Source: Alteraurantiacibacter aquimixticola (GTDB lineage: Bacteria > Pseudomonadota > Alphaproteobacteria > Sphingomonadales > Sphingomonadaceae). Taken from it: a DNA stretch of 64,000 nt. This document shows, one piece after another, positions 27,448 to 36,124 of this stretch. Position numbers and translations under genes: made by a program. Location of the stretch: the NCBI RefSeq assembly GCF_004965515.1, contig NZ_SSHH01000001.1, positions 62,001 through 126,000 of the forward strand, read 5' to 3'. The stretch's first letter is position 1. Each line of letters opens with the position of its first letter. The notes under the pieces are model-generated. The model ran no database searches and was not told where the DNA came from. It was given only the letters and a program-made list of their open reading frames with translations.

Positions 27448-28328
27448 CCCAACCTCACCCTTGCCTGTTCGAAGCCGGCCACCGGCGCATCGAAGCCCAG
27501 CAGGCTGCCCGCATGCGGGTATTCGGCGAATTGTTCCGGTTCAAGATTCTTGGTCGCGGTGGTGACGTAGCCGGTGCGGAAATCGGGGCCGCCCAGGCAC
27601 ATCTTGGTCACGTCGCGCGCATCGAACTCTATCTCGGCAACCAGTTCGCCATCAGGAGAGAAGCGGGCGACGCGGCTGCCGAGATAGAGACCCGTCCAGA
27701 CATGATCGTCGGCGTCGACGATGGGGCCGTCCGGATAGGCTTCGGGAAACAGCGCGCCGGTATCGACGAAAGGCCGCGCCTCGGACACGCCCGTGGGCGA
27801 GAGGTCGGCCACCATGATCTTTTGCGCTGTCGTGTCGGTGAAATAGATGCGGTCGCCCTGCGCGGAGACGGCAGGACCGTTGGTGATGGTGATGCCGGCG
27901 GGACCGGCGGGACGGATCTCGCCCTGGTCGAAGACGTAGAAGCGGCCCGAAGCCTCCTCCTCCGCATCGTCCATCGATCCGAACCACACGCGGCCCCAGG
28001 GATCGGTGCAGGCATCGTTGAGGCGGTTATGCGCGGGCTCTCCCGGCACTTGCATGTATTCCTCGAAGGTCTGCGTGGCGGGATCGAACAGATAGAGCCC
28101 GTCCTGCAAACCGCACAGCAGCAACCCGTTATCGGCAGGCAGCGCCCAGCCGATCTGGCCTGGAGCTTCCGCCATGGCGTTGCTGCCCGTCGCCGGATCG
28201 TAATGCCACAACCTGTGCTGCTTGATATCGACGAACCAGACGACCTTGCGCTCGGCATCCCACAGCACGCCTTCGCCCAGCTTGCTGCCCACATCGAGCA
28301 GTTGGCGGGTGGGGATGTTCAGCGCCAT
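27444..28328 (-). CDS. xylC: Xylono-lactonase (SMP-30/gluconolactonase family)
   Basis: This 294-residue six-bladed beta-propeller hydrolyses xylonolactone to xylonate, the second Weimberg step. SKLGEGVLWD supplies the N-terminal metal-binding glutamate, NRLNDACTDPWGR the asparagine, and DGPIVDADDHVW the aspartate. There is no signal peptide, which fits cytoplasmic action next to xylose dehydrogenase. I chose the ATG at 28328; an upstream in-frame start at 28343 adds only five residues and overlaps the previous gene further. Confidence 0.88.
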   Translation of the reverse strand: MALNIPTRQLLDVGSKLGEGVLWDAERKVVWFVDIKQHRLWHYDPATGSNAMAEAPGQIGWALPADNGLLLCGLQDGLYLFDPATQTFEEYMQVPGEPAHNRLNDACTDPWGRVWFGSMDDAEEEASGRFYVFDQGEIRPAGPAGITITNGPAVSAQGDRIYFTDTTAQKIMVADLSPTGVSEARPFVDTGALFPEAYPDGPIVDADDHVWTGLYLGSRVARFSPDGELVAEIEFDARDVTKMCLGGPDFRTGYVTTATKNLEPEQFAEYPHAGSLLGFDAPVAGFEQARVRLG

Positions 28329-29104
28329 CCCGCATCCACCCAATAATTATGCGCGGTGCAGAAGCGGGCATTGTCGCTGGCGAGGAACATTGCCATGGCG
28401 GCGATATCGGCCGGCTGGATGCGCCCGTCGAGGCATTGTGCGGCGACGATCTCGGCCTCGCCTTCGGGCGTGTACCACTTCATCTGGCGCGGGGTCTGGA
28501 CATTGCCGGGGATGATCGTGTTGACGCGGATGCCGTCGCGGCCCAGCTCGCGCGCCAGGCTGCGGGTGAGGCCTTCGATGGCGGCCTTGGCGGTCTGGTA
28601 GATCGCCAGATCCTCCAGCCCCAGATGCCAGCTGATCGAGCCGAGATTGACGATCGAGCCGCCGCCCGTCGTCCTCATCGCCGGGATCACCGCCTTGGCG
28701 GCGAAGAACTGGTGCTTCAGATTCACCGCCATCCGCTCGTCCCAATATTCGGGCGTGACGTCCTCCATCTTGTGGCGGTCGTCATTGGCGGCATTGTTGA
28801 TCAGGACGTCGCAGCCGCCCAGCTTGGCAATCATCTTTTCGATCTTGGCGCCGTAGTCCACGCAATCGGTGATGTCGCAATGGACGAAATGCGGCGCGAT
28901 GGCCGTATCGGCCAGCCGCGACACCAGTGCTTCGCTGGGCGCTTCCTGCACGTCGACGAAGGCCACCGCCGCGCCCTGGCGCACGAAGCCTTCGACAATC
29001 CCTTCGCCGATGCCCGAACCGCCGCCGCTGACAATAACTTTCTTCCCGGCCAGGCTGGGGTAGATCGCCCCCTTTGCTTCCGGCCGCAAAATACTCTCCG
29101 ACAT
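28319..29104 (-). CDS. xylB: D-xylose 1-dehydrogenase (short-chain dehydrogenase)
   Basis: This 261-residue SDR oxidises D-xylose to xylonolactone with NAD+, the first Weimberg step. The nucleotide motif GGGSGIG is at about residues 27-33, the catalytic serine in NLGSISW (about 156/158), and Tyr169/Lys173 in YQTAK. Long stretches, including NDDRHK, GSISWHLGLEDL and KWYTPEGEAEIVAAQCL, match what I remember of Caulobacter XylB. That makes the specificity call stronger than usual for an SDR. It lies 5 bp after the aldehyde dehydrogenase gene and overlaps xylC. Confidence 0.93.
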   Translation of the reverse strand: MSESILRPEAKGAIYPSLAGKKVIVSGGGSGIGEGIVEGFVRQGAAVAFVDVQEAPSEALVSRLADTAIAPHFVHCDITDCVDYGAKIEKMIAKLGGCDVLINNAANDDRHKMEDVTPEYWDERMAVNLKHQFFAAKAVIPAMRTTGGGSIVNLGSISWHLGLEDLAIYQTAKAAIEGLTRSLARELGRDGIRVNTIIPGNVQTPRQMKWYTPEGEAEIVAAQCLDGRIQPADIAAMAMFLASDNARFCTAHNYWVDAGWR

Positions 29105-29109
29105 CGACG

Positions 29110-30549
29110 TCAGTCCCCCGTGTAAACCGTCTTGACCTGGGTGTAGAATTCCACCGCGGCAAATCCCTGTTCGCGCGGGCCGTAGCTCGATCCGCGCGTG
29201 CCGCCGAAGGGCACGTGGTAATCCACGCCCGCCGTCGGCAGGTTCACCATCACCATGCCCGCCTTCACATGCTTGCGGAAATGCCGCGCCTTGCTGAGCG
29301 AGTTGGTGACGATGCCCGAGGAGAGGCCGAAATTGCCGCGATTGGCGAGTGCCAGCGCCTCCTCGTAATCCTTCACCCGCACGGTAGAGACCACTGGGCC
29401 GAAAACCTCTTCATTGTTGATGCGCATGTCGGGCGCGGTGTCGGCGATCACGGTGGGCTGCATGAAATAGCCATCGGTTGCGCAAGCCACCTTGTCGCCG
29501 CCGCCGGCCAGTCGCCCGCCTTCGTCGCAGGCGATGCCGACATAGCGGAAGTTCTGCTCGAACTGGTCGGCGCTCGCTGCCGGGCCGACCTGGCTCGACG
29601 GATCGAGCGCCGCGCCTACCTTCAGGCTCTTCGCCTTTTCGCACAGCGCGGCCACGAAAGCGTCGTGGATGCCGTCTTCCACGATCACGCGGCTGGAGGC
29701 GGTGCAGCGCTGGCCGGTCTGGAAGAAGCCGCCATCCGCCGCGATCGCCACCGCCTTGTCGAGATCGGCATCGTTCAGCACCACGAGCGGGTTCTTGCCG
29801 CCCATTTCCATCTGCACCCTCGCGCCGCGCTTCATCGCGTTGAGGCCGACCTGGCCGCCGACCTGCTGGCTGCCGGTGAAGCTGATCGCATCGACATCGG
29901 CATGATCGACCAGCGCGCGGCCCACATCGCCGCGGCCAAGCACCAGGTTGAACACGCCGGCGGGAATGCCCGCCTCATGGATCGCCTCGGCCAGCGCATA
30001 GGCCACAGTCGGCGTGACGTTGGCGCATTTCAGCACCACCGAATTGCCGAAAGCCATGGCAGGCGCGGCCTTCCATGCGGGGATGGCGATGGGGAAGTTC
30101 CACGGCGTGATGAGGCCGACAACGCCCAGCGCCTCGCGATAGGTGGCAACGTCGAGGCCGGGGCGCGTGGATTCGAGTGTCAGCCCGTGGCGGCGCAAAG
30201 CCTCGCCGCTGAAATAGCGGAAGATGCGCGCGGCGCGCAGCGTCTCACCCATGCCTTCGCCGCGCAGCTTGCCTTCCTCGCGCGCGAGCAGTTCGCCCAG
30301 TTCCTCCGCGCGGGTGAAGAGGATGGTGGCGACCTTTTCGAGCAGGTCGGAGCGGACCTCGGGCGAGGCATCGGCCCAGCCGGACTGCGCCGCGCGGGCA
30401 GCGGCCACGGCGGCATCGACATCGGCGGCGGTGCCATCGGGAAAGCGGGCGACGATGTCGCTGGTATCGGACGGGTTCACGCTTTCCAGCGCGTCGCTCG
30501 CGCCGGTAAACTCGCCGCCGATGTAATGCGATAGGGTTCTATTGGTCAT
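29110..30549 (-). CDS. xylA: 2-ketoglutarate semialdehyde dehydrogenase (Weimberg last step)
   Basis: This 479-residue aldehyde dehydrogenase would oxidise alpha-ketoglutarate semialdehyde to alpha-ketoglutarate. The catalytic cysteine is C282 (TGQRCTAS) and the general base E248 (EMGGKN). The nucleotide-binding segment ITPWNFPIAIP is intact. It lies between xylX and xylB in the minus-strand operon, the expected place for the last Weimberg enzyme. The symbol follows Caulobacter usage, where xylA is this dehydrogenase and not xylose isomerase. Confidence 0.9.
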   Translation of the reverse strand: MTNRTLSHYIGGEFTGASDALESVNPSDTSDIVARFPDGTAADVDAAVAAARAAQSGWADASPEVRSDLLEKVATILFTRAEELGELLAREEGKLRGEGMGETLRAARIFRYFSGEALRRHGLTLESTRPGLDVATYREALGVVGLITPWNFPIAIPAWKAAPAMAFGNSVVLKCANVTPTVAYALAEAIHEAGIPAGVFNLVLGRGDVGRALVDHADVDAISFTGSQQVGGQVGLNAMKRGARVQMEMGGKNPLVVLNDADLDKAVAIAADGGFFQTGQRCTASSRVIVEDGIHDAFVAALCEKAKSLKVGAALDPSSQVGPAASADQFEQNFRYVGIACDEGGRLAGGGDKVACATDGYFMQPTVIADTAPDMRINNEEVFGPVVSTVRVKDYEEALALANRGNFGLSSGIVTNSLSKARHFRKHVKAGMVMVNLPTAGVDYHVPFGGTRGSSYGPREQGFAAVEFYTQVKTVYTGD

Positions 30550-30558
30550 GGGGGTCCT

Positions 30559-31680
30559 TCAGATCCTGTCGATGAGGCCGCGCTGGGCCAGGTTGCGCAC
30601 GAATTCGCCAATGCCCACGGTCCAGGGCGGCGCATCGCGCGATGTGGAGACTGTGTTGGAAAGTGTGCCGATCCTCTGCGAAGCGATGGTGACGACATCG
30701 CCCACCTTGTGGGTGAAGCCCGCGCCCGGCTCGTCGCGATCCTGCGTCGGCGCGAACAACGTGCCGCAGAACAGCACGAAGCCATCGGGATAGTGATGTT
30801 CGGACAGGCACTGGCTGACCAGGTCGGCCGGATCGCGGCTGATCTGGCCCATGTCGTTCGTGCCTTCGAGGCGGTAGCCCTCCGGACCGTCAATGGTCAG
30901 GTCGACATTGGCCTTGCGCACATCGTCCATGGTGAAGCCGTCGTCGAACAGGCGGATCAGCGGGCCGATGGCGCAGCTGGCGGTGTTGTCCTTCGCCTTG
31001 GAAAGCAGCAGCGCGCTGCGCCCTTCGAAATCGCGCAGGTTCACGTCATTGCCGAGTGTCGCGCCGACCACTTCGCCATGCGCATCGCACACCAGCACCA
31101 CTTCGGGTTCGGGATTGTTCCAACTCGAATCCGAACGTACGCCGATGGTCGCGCCCGCGCCGACGCTGGAGAGCACCGGGGACTTGGAGAAGATCTCCGC
31201 ATCCGGGCCGATCGCGACTTCGAGATATTGCGACCACATGCCTTCTTCGATCAGCAGCGCCTTCAATTGCGCGGCTTCGGCGCTGCCGGGTACCACGTCG
31301 CGAATGCCGCCGACCTTGTCTTCCAGCGCCTGGCGGATCGCGGCGGCCTTGGCGGCATCGCCGCGTGCGCGCTCCTCGATCACCCGCTCGATGGCGGAAA
31401 GGGCGAAGGTGACGCCCGCCGCCTTGATGCATTGCAGGTCGATCGGGGAGAGCAGGCTCCAGCCTGCGGGCAGGCTATCCTCGACCGCGCCGATATCCTC
31501 GCCGCCAGAAAACACCTTGCGCGCGACCGCGCCAGAAGAGGTGGCGACTAGCTGTGTCAGGTCGAAGATGCGGCCCTCACGCAGGGCGATAATGCGCGGC
31601 CCTTCCGGCGATTGCGCACGTCCGATGAAATGGCCCGCGGCATAGTCCGCAGGCAATAGATTTACGAGTTCGGCAACCAT
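30559..31680 (-). CDS. xylX: 2-keto-3-deoxy-D-xylonate dehydratase (fumarylacetoacetate hydrolase fold)
   Basis: This 373-residue FAH-fold enzyme converts 2-keto-3-deoxyxylonate to alpha-ketoglutarate semialdehyde. LQCIKAAGVTFALS, IERVIEERARGDA, SSWNNPEPEVVLV and GNDVNLRDFEGRSALLLSKAKDN match Caulobacter XylX as I remember it. The acidic metal ligands of the family lie in the NNPEPE region. I chose the ATG at 31680 because a longer in-frame version would run through the operator at 31705-31718. It is the first gene of the seven-gene minus-strand operon ending at 23337. Confidence 0.92.
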   Translation of the reverse strand: MVAELVNLLPADYAAGHFIGRAQSPEGPRIIALREGRIFDLTQLVATSSGAVARKVFSGGEDIGAVEDSLPAGWSLLSPIDLQCIKAAGVTFALSAIERVIEERARGDAAKAAAIRQALEDKVGGIRDVVPGSAEAAQLKALLIEEGMWSQYLEVAIGPDAEIFSKSPVLSSVGAGATIGVRSDSSWNNPEPEVVLVCDAHGEVVGATLGNDVNLRDFEGRSALLLSKAKDNTASCAIGPLIRLFDDGFTMDDVRKANVDLTIDGPEGYRLEGTNDMGQISRDPADLVSQCLSEHHYPDGFVLFCGTLFAPTQDRDEPGAGFTHKVGDVVTIASQRIGTLSNTVSTSRDAPPWTVGIGEFVRNLAQRGLIDRI

Positions 31681-31704
31681 GGCCGTGACAATACCCTCTC
31701 CCAT

Positions 31705-31718
31705 TGATAGCGCTACCA
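31705..31718 (-). promoter_or_regulatory. LacI-family operator between xylX operon and GH43 gene
   Basis: TGATAGCGCTACCA lies 24 bp from the xylX start and 59 bp from the GH43 start. One site probably controls both divergent units. Confidence 0.8.
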
Positions 31719-31777
31719 TAAAGAGGCTATCGGAGTCGGGCAAGGGCAAAGACCCTTAGTTTTTGGGGAGGAATGCG

Positions 31778-33466
31778 ATGGTGGGGAAGCAGTTGGCCGG
31801 ATTGGCCCTTTCGGCGGTGCTGCTGGCAGGATGCGCGGGCGATGCGCAGCCTGTGGCGAAGTTCGACTACATGGAATACCGCGCTACCGGAGAGGAGCGG
31901 GCGACACCCGACGGTCAGTTCCGCAATCCGGTGCTCCCCGGCTTCCATCCCGATCCCTCGCTGGTGCGCGTGGGGGAGGATTTCTACCTCGTCACCTCGA
32001 CCTTCGCCTGGTTTCCCGGCCTGCCGATCTTCCACAGCCGCGACCTGGTGAACTGGCAGCTGGTCGGCCATGCGATCGACCGCGAGGGGCAGGTCGATTT
32101 TACCGGCCTCGGCATCAATCGCGGTCTGTTCGCCCCCGCTATCACGCATGACGGGGAGAAGTTCTGGATCCTCAACACCTGCATCGAATGCGGCGACAAC
32201 TTCGCGATCACGGCCGAGGATCCGGCGGGGCCGTGGAGCGATCCCGCATGGCTCCCCTTCGGCGGTATCGACCCTTCGCTGTTCTTCGACGCTGAAGAGT
32301 CGGGCGGGGATGGCAGCGCGTGGATCGTCTACAATGACGCGCCTCCCGGAGAGCCGCTCTATGACGGTCACCGCGCGCTGTGGCTCCAGCGTTTCGATCC
32401 CGAAGCCAAGGCGCTGGTGGGGGAGCCGATCCTGTTGGTGAATGGGGGCGTGAACCTCGCCGAGCAGCCGGTCTGGGCGGAAGGCCCGCATATCTACAAA
32501 CTCGATGGCTGGTATTATCTGCTTGCGGCGGAAGGCGGCACGGCGGACCAGCATTCGCAGACGATCTATCGCTCGCGCGACGTCACCGGCCCCTACGAGC
32601 CCGGCCCGATCAACCCGATCCTCACCCAGCGCGACATGCCCGCCGACCGGCCCGACCGGGTGGAGGCAACTGGCCATGCCGATATCGTCCAGCTCGATGA
32701 CGGGACATGGTGGGGCACCTTCCTCGCCACGCGGCCCTTCGAAGGGCAATCGACGCTGATGGGGCGCGAGACCTTCCTGCTGCCGGTCCGCTGGGAAAAT
32801 GGCTGGCCGCTCTTCCTCAATGCGGGAGAGGCAGTGCCGCCGCTGGTGGACAGGCCGAACCTGCCCGCCTCCCCCGGCACGGACTGGCGCCAATTCCGCG
32901 ACGACTTCGATGGCGAAGAGATGCTGCCCGATTGGATCGGCCTGCGCACGCCGGGGCCTTGGTCGGTGCTCGAACTGAACGGCGCGGGCGAGCTTGAGGT
33001 AATGCCAGGCGCGGATACTGCGGGCAGCCTCGGCCAGCCCGCCTTCACCGGCATTCGCCTGCGCCACCACGACGCGGAAGTGACCACGCAGCTCGACTTC
33101 GCGCCCGAAGGCGAGGGCGATTTCGCCGGCCTGCTCGCCTTCATGGATGAGGCGCATTTCCTCGCCTTCGGGATCGAGGGAACGGGCGCGGGCCGCGATA
33201 TCGTGGCACGCTTGCGGAGCGATGCGGAGCAGGACGATCGCGGCGAAGTCGTCGCGCGCACCACGCTGGAAGGCGAGGGCGCAGTGGAGCTGCGGCTGGC
33301 GATCCGCTCGGGCGTGGCGGAGCTCGCCTATCGCGCCGCCGGTTCGCAGGGCTGGCTGGAGCTGGCGCTCGGCATGAATGTCGAGCCGCTGGCTTCGGTT
33401 CATGCGGGCCTGTTCACCGGCGTGGTGATCGGACCCTATGCGGTGCGGGGTGAGGGCCCGAACTGA
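31778..33466 (+). CDS. GH43 beta-xylosidase/alpha-L-arabinofuranosidase, lipoprotein
   Basis: This 562-residue protein has a five-bladed GH43 propeller at about residues 45-350, with Asp in GFHPDPS, Asp in GGIDPSLF and Glu in WAEGPHIY. A C-terminal beta-sandwich (about 365-560) is typical of GH43 xylosidases that use the extra domain to shape the active site. The signal peptide ends with the lipobox LAGC. I chose the ATG at 31778 with GGGGAGGA upstream over a TTG at 31763. Xylosidase and arabinofuranosidase activity cannot be separated by eye. It converges on the next GH3 gene with one base between stops. Confidence 0.9.
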   Translation: MVGKQLAGLALSAVLLAGCAGDAQPVAKFDYMEYRATGEERATPDGQFRNPVLPGFHPDPSLVRVGEDFYLVTSTFAWFPGLPIFHSRDLVNWQLVGHAIDREGQVDFTGLGINRGLFAPAITHDGEKFWILNTCIECGDNFAITAEDPAGPWSDPAWLPFGGIDPSLFFDAEESGGDGSAWIVYNDAPPGEPLYDGHRALWLQRFDPEAKALVGEPILLVNGGVNLAEQPVWAEGPHIYKLDGWYYLLAAEGGTADQHSQTIYRSRDVTGPYEPGPINPILTQRDMPADRPDRVEATGHADIVQLDDGTWWGTFLATRPFEGQSTLMGRETFLLPVRWENGWPLFLNAGEAVPPLVDRPNLPASPGTDWRQFRDDFDGEEMLPDWIGLRTPGPWSVLELNGAGELEVMPGADTAGSLGQPAFTGIRLRHHDAEVTTQLDFAPEGEGDFAGLLAFMDEAHFLAFGIEGTGAGRDIVARLRSDAEQDDRGEVVARTTLEGEGAVELRLAIRSGVAELAYRAAGSQGWLELALGMNVEPLASVHAGLFTGVVIGPYAVRGEGPN

Positions 33467-33467
33467 C

Positions 33468-36011
33468 TCACGAACAGGGCAGGATCACCTCCGCATCCAT
33501 GCCGAGGCGCACTTCGGCGAGCGAGATGTCGCCGCCGCCTTCTGTCGCCAGGATGAAGGGGGCCGATACGGCGGACATGTCGATGCCCTTGTCGGCCAGG
33601 CAGGACAGCTCGATGCCATAGCGGGTGAAGGCGCCGTTTGCGGGCAGCAGTGCGGTGCTCACCTGCATGTCTCCGCCCGCGCCGCGCATGGCGATGCCGG
33701 TCCATTCGGGCGCCTCGTCCACGCGCACGGTGAACAGCAGCATGATATCGGCATTGGTCTCACGCGTCAGGTCCAGTGGCTCGAAGCTGGAGACCGAGAT
33801 CGCCGCTTCGCCCGAGGCGATGTCGAAACGCCGTGCGCCTTCCTGCACCACGTGATTGACCGCAGTGATCTGCGCGCGGCCATCCAGCGCCTCTGCCGGC
33901 GTGGTGGTGATGCGCGTCTGGCTGCCCGGCTGGCTGGGATCGACGATGTGGAGCGACCATGCGGCGGCGGGCACGCCATCGGCGAACCACACGCGGCTGT
34001 CCGCGGCATTGCCGGTCTCGACCAGCGGCAGGTCGGTCCAGGCGACGGGGGCGCTCGCATAGCTGAGCCCGTCTCCGAAGTTCCACAGCGCGCCGTCCGC
34101 CATGTCGGGCGTCATCGGCCAGTCGGCAGGCAGCCGGCCGGTGAAATCGTGGCGTGCAGCGCCCGCGCCATCACCCACCAGCACGTCCGCCACGCCCGCG
34201 CCTTCGCTGCCGGGAAGCCAGGCGACGACGAAAGCATCCGAATTGTTCAGCGCCTCGTTCACATAGAGCGGACGCCCGGTGATCATCACCGCGACCACGG
34301 GAATGCCCTGCTCGCGCAGTGACTGCATCGTGGCATAGGGGCCGGTGAGCGCGCTATCGAGCGCGAGCGTGGCGCGGTCGCCCTGGAACTCGGCATAGGG
34401 TTGCTCTCCGAAGACCACCACGGCGGCGTCGGGGCGCTGGTAGAAGCTGCCGTCCTCGGACAGCTCGGCACTGCCGCCGCCAGCCTCCACCGCATCGCGC
34501 AAGCCGTCCCAGATCGAGCTGCCATTGGGGAAGTGATCATTGGTGAGGCCGGTGCCCTGCCATGTCAGGGTCCATCCGCCGGACTGGCGGGCGATATCGT
34601 CCGCTCCGTCTCCGGCCACCAGCAGGCGGCCACCCGGCGCGATCGGCAGCACGCCATCATTGCGCAGCAGGACGAGCGATTTGCGCACCGCCTCACGGGC
34701 CAGCGCGCGGTGCTCGGGCGCTCCCAGCACATCGTATTCGCCCGAAAGCAGGCGTTCGGACGGGCGCGGCGCATCGAGCAGACCGAGGCGCGCCTTGACG
34801 ACAAGGATATTGGTCACTGCCTCGTCGATCCGGCTCATCGGAATCTCGCCACGCTGCGCGCGGAAGAGCAGGTCTTCATAGATCGGGCGCCACGTATCGG
34901 GCGCCATATACATGTCGATCCCGGCCATCAGCGCCTGCGGGCAGCTTTCATTGGTGCAGCCGGCGACCTGGCCATGCGCGTTCCAGTCGGAGACGGTGAA
35001 GCCGCCGAAATCCATTCGCTCTTTCAGCACTTCGGTCAGCAGGCTGTGATTGCCGGTCATCTTCACGCCCTGCCAGCTGGAGAAGCTCGCCATGACCGTG
35101 GCGACGCCTTCCGCGATCGCCGGGCCATAGGGCGCGCCATGGATGTCGCGCAGTTCCTCTTCGCTGACCGAGCTGTCGCCCTGGTCGGTCCCGCCATCGG
35201 TGCCGCCATCGGCGAGGTAGTGCTTGGTGGAAGCGATGACATAGGGACCGGAGAGCAGGTCGTGATTGTCCGGCCCGCCCTGCAGCCCGCGCACCATCGC
35301 GCCGACATAGGACGAGACGAGCGCGGGATCGGAGGAATAGCCTTCATAGGCGCGGCCCCAGCGGAAATCCTGCGGCACGGCCACTGTCGGGGCGAAGGTC
35401 CATTCCTGCCCGGTCACGCGGATTTCGCGCGCGGTGGCTGCGCCGATCCGTTCGATCACGTCCACATCGCGCATCGCGCCAAGGCCGATATTGTGCGGAA
35501 AGATCGTCGCGCCGATAATGTTGGAATGGCCGTGCACTGCGTCGGTGCCCCAGACCACGGGGACGCCCACGCCGCCATCCTCGGTATAGGTGGAGGCTTC
35601 CCAGAACTCGTCCGCCAGCTTCAGCCAGTCCGATGCGGGTGCGAGGTCGTTGCCATAAGGGCCGGAATTGCCGCCATTGAGCACCGAGCCAAGGTTGTAT
35701 TCGCGCACTTCGCCCGGCGTGACGCAGCAGATATCGGCCTGCACCAGCTGGCCGATCTTCTCCTCCAGCGTCATGCGGGCAAGGATTGCCGCGACGCGCG
35801 CTTCGACGGCGGGCGCGGTTGCGACCGGATAGTCATAGGCGGGCCAGATTTCGGGATGGGCGGTGCCGGGTGCGTCGGCGGCGACAGGAGCTGTCGCAGC
35901 AGTGGTTGCGGAGGTTTCCGCATTTGCGATGTCGCCCATCGGGGCGGTGGCGCAGGCGGTAAGCAGAACAGTGGCCAGCCCGGTCGAGGCAGCCTTCCCT
36001 AGACGCGACAT
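33468..36011 (-). CDS. GH3 exo-beta-glucosidase (ExoP-like) with C-terminal extension, lipoprotein
   Basis: This 847-residue GH3 enzyme resembles the cereal ExoI/bacterial ExoP group. The nucleophile is about D342 in TVSDWNAH, with KHYLADGGTDGGTDQG and GTDAVHGHSNI motifs. About 200 extra C-terminal residues after GDGLSYAS probably form a beta-sandwich, binding-like domain. The lipobox is LLTAC. The ATG at 36011 follows GGGAGGGAAA. It diverges from another GH3 gene across a shared operator. Family activity is on beta-1,3/1,4-glucans, so it may extend the locus to mixed-linkage glucan or cello-oligosaccharides. Confidence 0.9.
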   Translation of the reverse strand: MSRLGKAASTGLATVLLTACATAPMGDIANAETSATTAATAPVAADAPGTAHPEIWPAYDYPVATAPAVEARVAAILARMTLEEKIGQLVQADICCVTPGEVREYNLGSVLNGGNSGPYGNDLAPASDWLKLADEFWEASTYTEDGGVGVPVVWGTDAVHGHSNIIGATIFPHNIGLGAMRDVDVIERIGAATAREIRVTGQEWTFAPTVAVPQDFRWGRAYEGYSSDPALVSSYVGAMVRGLQGGPDNHDLLSGPYVIASTKHYLADGGTDGGTDQGDSSVSEEELRDIHGAPYGPAIAEGVATVMASFSSWQGVKMTGNHSLLTEVLKERMDFGGFTVSDWNAHGQVAGCTNESCPQALMAGIDMYMAPDTWRPIYEDLLFRAQRGEIPMSRIDEAVTNILVVKARLGLLDAPRPSERLLSGEYDVLGAPEHRALAREAVRKSLVLLRNDGVLPIAPGGRLLVAGDGADDIARQSGGWTLTWQGTGLTNDHFPNGSSIWDGLRDAVEAGGGSAELSEDGSFYQRPDAAVVVFGEQPYAEFQGDRATLALDSALTGPYATMQSLREQGIPVVAVMITGRPLYVNEALNNSDAFVVAWLPGSEGAGVADVLVGDGAGAARHDFTGRLPADWPMTPDMADGALWNFGDGLSYASAPVAWTDLPLVETGNAADSRVWFADGVPAAAWSLHIVDPSQPGSQTRITTTPAEALDGRAQITAVNHVVQEGARRFDIASGEAAISVSSFEPLDLTRETNADIMLLFTVRVDEAPEWTGIAMRGAGGDMQVSTALLPANGAFTRYGIELSCLADKGIDMSAVSAPFILATEGGGDISLAEVRLGMDAEVILPCS

Positions 36012-36054
36012 TTTCCCTCCCAATTCCTCGCAACCCGTGCGTGAATCTTGACTA

Positions 36055-36068
36055 TGTGAGCGCTACCA
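36055..36068 (-). promoter_or_regulatory. LacI-family operator between two GH3 genes
   Basis: TGTGAGCGCTACCA keeps the invariant AGCGCTACCA half, with one change in the other arm. It lies 43 bp from the minus-strand GH3 start and 56 bp from the plus-strand one. Confidence 0.7.
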
Positions 36069-36124
36069 TTGTAGCTCTGCAGCCGAAAGTCAAAGGCATT
36101 TTGAAAGCCTGGCGGGGAGGGGAC